Translations under genes and position numbers: made by a program
In this document: one piece after another, positions 25,227 through 25,978 of the stretch
Position numbering within the stretch: position 1 is the first letter of the stretch
Layout: each line of letters starts with the position of its first letter
Source of the DNA: JAGTVG01 sp964389805
GTDB lineage: Bacteria; Bacteroidota; Bacteroidia; Cytophagales; Cyclobacteriaceae
Reading direction: 5' to 3'
Length of the DNA: 25,978 bases
Assembly: GCA_964389805.1 (NCBI GenBank)
Contig: CAYMFU010000118.1
Location: forward strand, 1-25,978
The notes under the pieces: generated by a model
Seen by the model: the letters and a program-made list of their open reading frames with translations, nothing else
What the model was told of the DNA's origin: nothing
Databases searched by the model: none

Positions 25227-25978
25227 TTACGGTGTGCATATCCTATCGATTGTTTTCAGCATTTTTTCGTAGTGACTGCCTTTCCAGTAAATTTTTCGGC
25301 AATCCCTGCATTGATAAAAATCCTGAAAAAATAGATATGCTTTATCTGGAACCATTGTCTTAACACGTTTCTTATTTATTTTTAAAAAAAGACCATTACA
25401 TTCCATGCATCTTGTGAAGGGCATAGTCTGACCGATTAAATTGAATTTCCAGACGACTTCGCGGCATTGATTTACTGGTATCTGTTGCCGGATGAAATAT
25501 CCTCTTTGAACCTGGCCGTTTTTCAATATACCCAGATCACGGGTTAAAATGATTCTCTTTTCCTCTATTGAACGGGTGATTATTTCATCATCTCTCAGAT
25601 CATTTTTATATAGTGTATCGAAACCAAGCATTCTTAAATAGCCGGCGAGCTTTCCCAAGTGTGCATCTGCGATGAAGTGTTTAATCGGCAGGGGCTTAGG
25701 CTTCAATTGAATAAGCGTGGAAATGTCCAGAAGTTTAAATTCCGGGTATACAGAAATTCTATCCTCATGTATAATATGATAATTGAAATCAACAGAGTGA
25801 CTGTTTACCAGTATCATGTCAATCTCGGTGTGTGGAATACCTTGAGATTCGATAATATCTTTTACGGTAGGGCTTCCAGAAAATCGAAGCTCATAGGGGA
25901 TCTTTTTCTTATTGGCAGGCAAAAAATCATTCAATTCCTCATAAAAGCGAAGGATTACTCGTTTTGCCGGATTGGTCA
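25227..25978 (-). CDS. Mut7-C RNase domain protein with N-terminal ubiquitin-like domain (5' partial)
   Basis: On the minus strand the frame runs from the window edge through RVILRFYEELNDFLP to a stop at 25227, so the true start lies beyond 25978; a TTG at 25934 falls inside the conserved first strand. The visible N-terminal 80 residues match the Mut7-C ubiquitin-like domain. The rest is a Mut7-C PIN-like RNase domain: FIADAHLGKLAGYLRMLGFDT, DDEIITRSIEEKRIILTRD with acidic residues for metal binding, and a zinc ribbon CMEC...CRDC. The 3' partner-binding role of the ubiquitin-like part is unknown. These proteins are probably RNA-processing nucleases. Confidence 0.92.
   Translation of the reverse strand, partial: TNPAKRVILRFYEELNDFLPANKKKIPYELRFSGSPTVKDIIESQGIPHTEIDMILVNSHSVDFNYHIIHEDRISVYPEFKLLDISTLIQLKPKPLPIKHFIADAHLGKLAGYLRMLGFDTLYKNDLRDDEIITRSIEEKRIILTRDLGILKNGQVQRGYFIRQQIPVNQCREVVWKFNLIGQTMPFTRCMECNGLFLKINKKRVKTMVPDKAYLFFQDFYQCRDCRKIYWKGSHYEKMLKTIDRICTP

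Noticed and set aside
25124..25363. 79-codon plus-strand frame overlapping the Mut7-C gene end
   Set aside because: Mostly antisense to a well-supported gene, with no signal or domain.
1..25978. CRISPR arrays, tRNA or rRNA genes, enediyne polyketide synthase genes
   Set aside because: Looked for because of the UnbV-UnbU pair and the accessory character of the window; none is visible.

Overview
The window reads as chromosomal DNA of a Bacteroidota bacterium. Supporting signs are a hybrid two-component sensor with a periplasmic propeller, a DUF4293 membrane protein, a fused SpmA/SpmB protein, a PadR/FtsX-type permease pair, weak or absent Shine-Dalgarno sequences, and several TAnnTTTG-type -7 promoter boxes. 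The DNA is AT-rich, and several genes appear to start with TTG. I cannot name the genus.

Layout. Positions 2-3328 hold the 3' part of a very large sensor protein (propeller, histidine kinase, receiver, nucleotide cyclase). It is followed by a dead transposase fragment and a terminator. Positions 3759-8591 hold a small lipoprotein, a GNAT-like acetyltransferase, a UMF1-type MFS transporter, a fused SpmA/SpmB protein, a 45-bp tandem repeat array and a DUF4293 protein. Positions 8704-11745 form a tight operon: truA, an MsbA-like ABC exporter and a membrane-anchored GyrI-like protein. Positions 11849-16162 are mostly housekeeping: a long PurF-type amidophosphoribosyltransferase, an IscA-type Fe-S protein, a nitrilase-superfamily hydrolase and thiL. 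A truncated methyltransferase relic abuts thiL. Positions 16467-18181 hold a CMD-fold protein coupled by a 1-bp overlap to a GH28/GH49-like beta-helix lipoprotein. Positions 18316-21269 hold a PadR repressor and an FtsX-type ABC permease in an ATGA-overlapping operon, facing the previous block. Positions 21380-25071 hold, in minus-strand order, an ASPIC/UnbV (CRTAC1-like) secreted protein, an UnbU/RnfD-like membrane protein, a wrecked alpha/beta-hydrolase pseudogene and an FMN-binding RnfG/NqrC-like protein. The window ends inside a Mut7-C RNase-domain gene.

The most interesting unit is the UnbV-UnbU pair with an FMN_bind gene nearby. UnbV and UnbU are best known as two 'unknown' members of enediyne warhead cassettes. 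Here they sit, translationally coupled, in a setting with no enediyne polyketide synthase visible. The RnfD-like and FMN_bind partners suggest a small membrane electron-transfer module delivering electrons to, or through, the periplasm. This is inference from families and context.

The region has also been eroded. Three gene relics show three kinds of damage: in-frame stops, 3' deletion, and internal deletion plus a homopolymer frameshift. No tRNA, rRNA, CRISPR array or intact mobile element was seen.
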